The notes under the pieces are model-generated. The model did no database searches. It was given only the letters and a program-made list of their open reading frames with translations, and had not been told where the DNA came from. The position numbers and the translations under genes are program-made. From Bradyrhizobium sp. 4 (GTDB taxonomy: Bacteria > Pseudomonadota > Alphaproteobacteria > Rhizobiales > Xanthobacteraceae): a DNA stretch of 64,000 nt. Within the stretch, counting starts at the first letter, position 1; every line of letters begins with the position of its first letter. The stretch is from the NCBI RefSeq assembly GCF_023100905.1, contig NZ_CP064686.1, forward strand, positions 186,001 through 250,000. The letters run 5' to 3'. This document shows positions 62,090 to 64,000 of the stretch, in pieces.

Positions 62090-63526
62090 ATGCTGTTCAA
62101 TTCCTACCCGTTCATCCTGCTGTTCCTGCCGGCCGCGCTCGCGGGCTATTTCTGGCTCGGGCGGCGCAGCAATCTGGCCCCGGTGATCTGGCTGGCGGCG
62201 GCCTCGCTCACCTTCTATGCCATCGGCAACTGGCAGTTCGTGGCCCTGTTGCTGATATCGATCGCCTTCAACTACGGCATTGGCCACCTCCTCATCGTGG
62301 CGAAGCTTGCTCCGTCGCAACGAAAGGCGGCACTTGCTCTCGGCGTCGCCGGCGATCTCCTGGTGCTCGGCATCTTCAAATACGCCGGCTTCGTCGCCGA
62401 GAACATCAATGTACTGACCGGCACGCACTTCGCGGCCCACATCCTGCTGCCGGTCGGCATCTCCTTCTACACGTTCACCCAGATCGCGTTCCTGGTCGAT
62501 GCCTGGCGCGGACAGGTCGCGGCCTATGCGCTGCCGCATTACGCGCTGTTCGTGACCTACTTTCCGCATCTGATCGCGGGACCGATCCTTCACCACAAGG
62601 ACATGATCCCGCAATTCGAACGGGAGGAAACCAAGCAGCCGCACGCGCATCTGATCCTGTGCGGAATCATCATCTTCGCAATCGGGCTGTTCAAGAAAAC
62701 GTGCCTCGCCGACGGCATCCAACCGCTGGTCGCACTCGCCTTCGATGCGCGCGCGCCGAGTTTCGACCAGGCATGGCTTGGCGCGCTCGCCTACACGTTC
62801 CAGCTCTATTTCGACTTCTCGGGCTATTCCGACATGGCGATCGGAATATCGCTGATGTTCGGCATCTTCCTGCCGGTTAATTTCAACTCGCCCTACAAGG
62901 CCACCAGCATCGTCGAGTTCTGGCGGCGCTGGCACATGACGCTGTCGCACTTCCTGCGCGACTATCTCTACATCCCGCTCGGGGGTAACAGGCGCGGCCG
63001 CGTGCTGCGCTACGTCAACTTGCTGCTGACGATGCTGCTCGGCGGGCTCTGGCACGGCGCGGCCTGGACGTTTGTCATTTGGGGTGCGCTGCATGGCGCC
63101 TATCTCTGCGTCAATCACGCTTTCAATGCGCTGGTGCCGAATGTTCCAAAACTGCTCGCGCGCCCAGCTCGCGCCGCCGGAGCCGTGCTGACATTTCTCG
63201 CCGTCGTTGTCGCCTGGGTATTCTTCCGCGCCGAACGGGTCGAATGGGCCATGCGGATTCTGAATGCGATGGCCGATCCCTCGAATATCGCCTTTGGGCG
63301 CGAGGAGATTGCGGCGTCGGTGATGGTTGCAATTTATGCCGCGCTGGTGTGGCTGGCGCCGAACACGCAAGGAATCATGGGGTACGACCACGCCAATCGC
63401 AGGGTCGGCGAGGGCCTGATGGCCGGACGGATGCGGCCGCTGGTCCTGTATGGTGCGTCGCTGGTGCTTGCGTTCGGGATTTTGGGCATCCAGAGCAACA
63501 GCGAATTCATCTATTTCCGGTTCTGA
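62090..63526 (+). CDS. MBOAT family O-acetyltransferase (AlgI/DltB-like)
   Basis: A 478-residue membrane protein with about ten helices. FDFSGYSDMAIG and GGLWHGAAWTFVIWGALHG (with the key histidine) are the AlgI/DltB hallmarks. These proteins move acetyl groups across the membrane onto exported polysaccharides or other surface polymers. The ATG at 62090 (MLFNSYPFILLFLP) is preferred over one 39 bases upstream. Its stop overlaps the start of the next gene by one base, so they act as a pair. Confidence 0.93.
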   Translation: MLFNSYPFILLFLPAALAGYFWLGRRSNLAPVIWLAAASLTFYAIGNWQFVALLLISIAFNYGIGHLLIVAKLAPSQRKAALALGVAGDLLVLGIFKYAGFVAENINVLTGTHFAAHILLPVGISFYTFTQIAFLVDAWRGQVAAYALPHYALFVTYFPHLIAGPILHHKDMIPQFEREETKQPHAHLILCGIIIFAIGLFKKTCLADGIQPLVALAFDARAPSFDQAWLGALAYTFQLYFDFSGYSDMAIGISLMFGIFLPVNFNSPYKATSIVEFWRRWHMTLSHFLRDYLYIPLGGNRRGRVLRYVNLLLTMLLGGLWHGAAWTFVIWGALHGAYLCVNHAFNALVPNVPKLLARPARAAGAVLTFLAVVVAWVFFRAERVEWAMRILNAMADPSNIAFGREEIAASVMVAIYAALVWLAPNTQGIMGYDHANRRVGEGLMAGRMRPLVLYGASLVLAFGILGIQSNSEFIYFRF

Positions 63527-64000
63527 TGCGAGGCGCGTTCACACATCCAGGGCGTCTTCTCCTCGCGAGCATCGCGTGCGTGCTAGGCGCGGCTGCGCTC
63601 ACCTATGTCATCGATCCCCTGCAACTGTTTCGCCCCTCGCGCCTCGTCGCGCCGTTCTATTCCGATGACACGCGCGTGCAGAATGCCGGGCTGATCCGCA
63701 GCCAGCCGTTCGACACCGCCTTCATGGGCACCTCGCTCGCGATCCATTTCCGCCAGAGCGATATCGACCATGCGCTGGGCGTGCACTCGCTCAAGCTGGC
63801 GATGACCGGCTCCAATTCGCGCCAGCAGGGGTTTGTGCTGGAGCAGGCAATCGACCGCGGCGCAAAGCGCGTGATCTGGGCGATGGACGATTTCATCTTT
63901 GTCGATGCGGCCGACATCGAGACCGATCCTTATCTCTCCGCCGATCTCTATCGCGGGACGGCAAAAGGCATCGCGTCCTATCTGTTCAGCGCGGCGATGG
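63526..64000 (+). CDS. MBOAT partner protein (AlgJ/AlgX-like region), 5' part
   Basis: The first 158 codons of a gene cut by the window end. It starts ATG at 63526, overlapping the MBOAT stop. The N terminus is a membrane anchor (RLLLASIACVLGAAALTYVI), followed by a periplasmic domain. The segment FDTAFMGTSLAIHF resembles the block I serine motif of SGNH-type acetyl-transfer proteins that work with MBOAT partners. The assignment rests on this and on gene order. Confidence 0.7.
   Translation, partial: MRGAFTHPGRLLLASIACVLGAAALTYVIDPLQLFRPSRLVAPFYSDDTRVQNAGLIRSQPFDTAFMGTSLAIHFRQSDIDHALGVHSLKLAMTGSNSRQQGFVLEQAIDRGAKRVIWAMDDFIFVDAADIETDPYLSADLYRGTAKGIASYLFSAAM

Overview
The window is a GC-rich alphaproteobacterial chromosome segment. 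Gene order and protein content point to the Bradyrhizobium/Rhodopseudomonas group, most likely Bradyrhizobium. The evidence is priA next to atpHAGDC, the obgE-proB-proA-nadD-rsfS-rlmH-envC-ctpA block, rplU-rpmA, many GTG/TTG starts, and several families of REP-like palindromes between genes. The genus is an inference; no 16S gene is present. I found no insertion sequence, integrase, prophage or CRISPR array.

Layout: (1) 0-8.4 kb: the 3' part of priA, a small RlpA-like lipoprotein-family gene on the opposite strand, and the F1 ATP synthase operon atpH-A-G-D-C. (2) 8.4-19.9 kb: a class III nucleotidyl cyclase with a repeated C-terminal domain, two tandem Nudix/RppH genes, a polysaccharide deacetylase-like gene, then ctpA, envC, rlmH, rsfS, nadD, proA and proB, all on the minus strand. 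(3) 19.9-24.0 kb: a Bug/TctC-type binding protein and a sulfatase-superfamily enzyme sit between proB and obgE, interrupting a block that is commonly contiguous in relatives. (4) 24-34.2 kb: MaoC, two DMT exporters, a GNAT acetyltransferase, L27/L21, a ROK-like protein, tRNA-Ser(CGA), and a LysR / FAD-monooxygenase / orphan Bug-protein cluster. (5) 34.2-52.4 kb: a signalling island containing a degenerate REC-EAL protein, a HisKA-like/LuxR hybrid without the phospho-histidine, a free Hpt protein, a Crp/Fnr regulator, several single-domain response regulators, cheA(hybrid)-cheW-cheY-cheR-pilZ, a FixJ-like regulator and a 1198-residue hybrid sensor kinase. (6) 52.5-59.7 kb: a catabolic cluster, GntR regulator / ABC importer / IlvD-Edd dehydratase / RraA-like / SMP-30 lactonase, with a perfect operator-like palindrome in the divergent promoter. 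(7) 59.8-64 kb: oligopeptidase B, an MBOAT O-acetyltransferase and the start of its partner gene, cut by the window end.

How it works together: regions 1-4 are mainly housekeeping (energy, cell-envelope turnover, proline and NAD synthesis, ribosome maturation) with small inserted accessory cassettes. Region 5 is dominated by phosphorelay and chemotaxis parts, several of which lack expected catalytic residues. Region 6 reads as one regulated operon for import and breakdown of a sugar acid or lactone.

The most interesting signals are: the cyclase with three C-terminal cysteine-pair repeats; the HisKA-like LuxR protein lacking its histidine; the degenerate REC-EAL protein; the GntR palindrome; the CtrA-type box plus an 18-bp palindrome before the rlpA-like gene; a strong promoter and hairpin leader before rplU; and a family of near-identical hairpin terminators.
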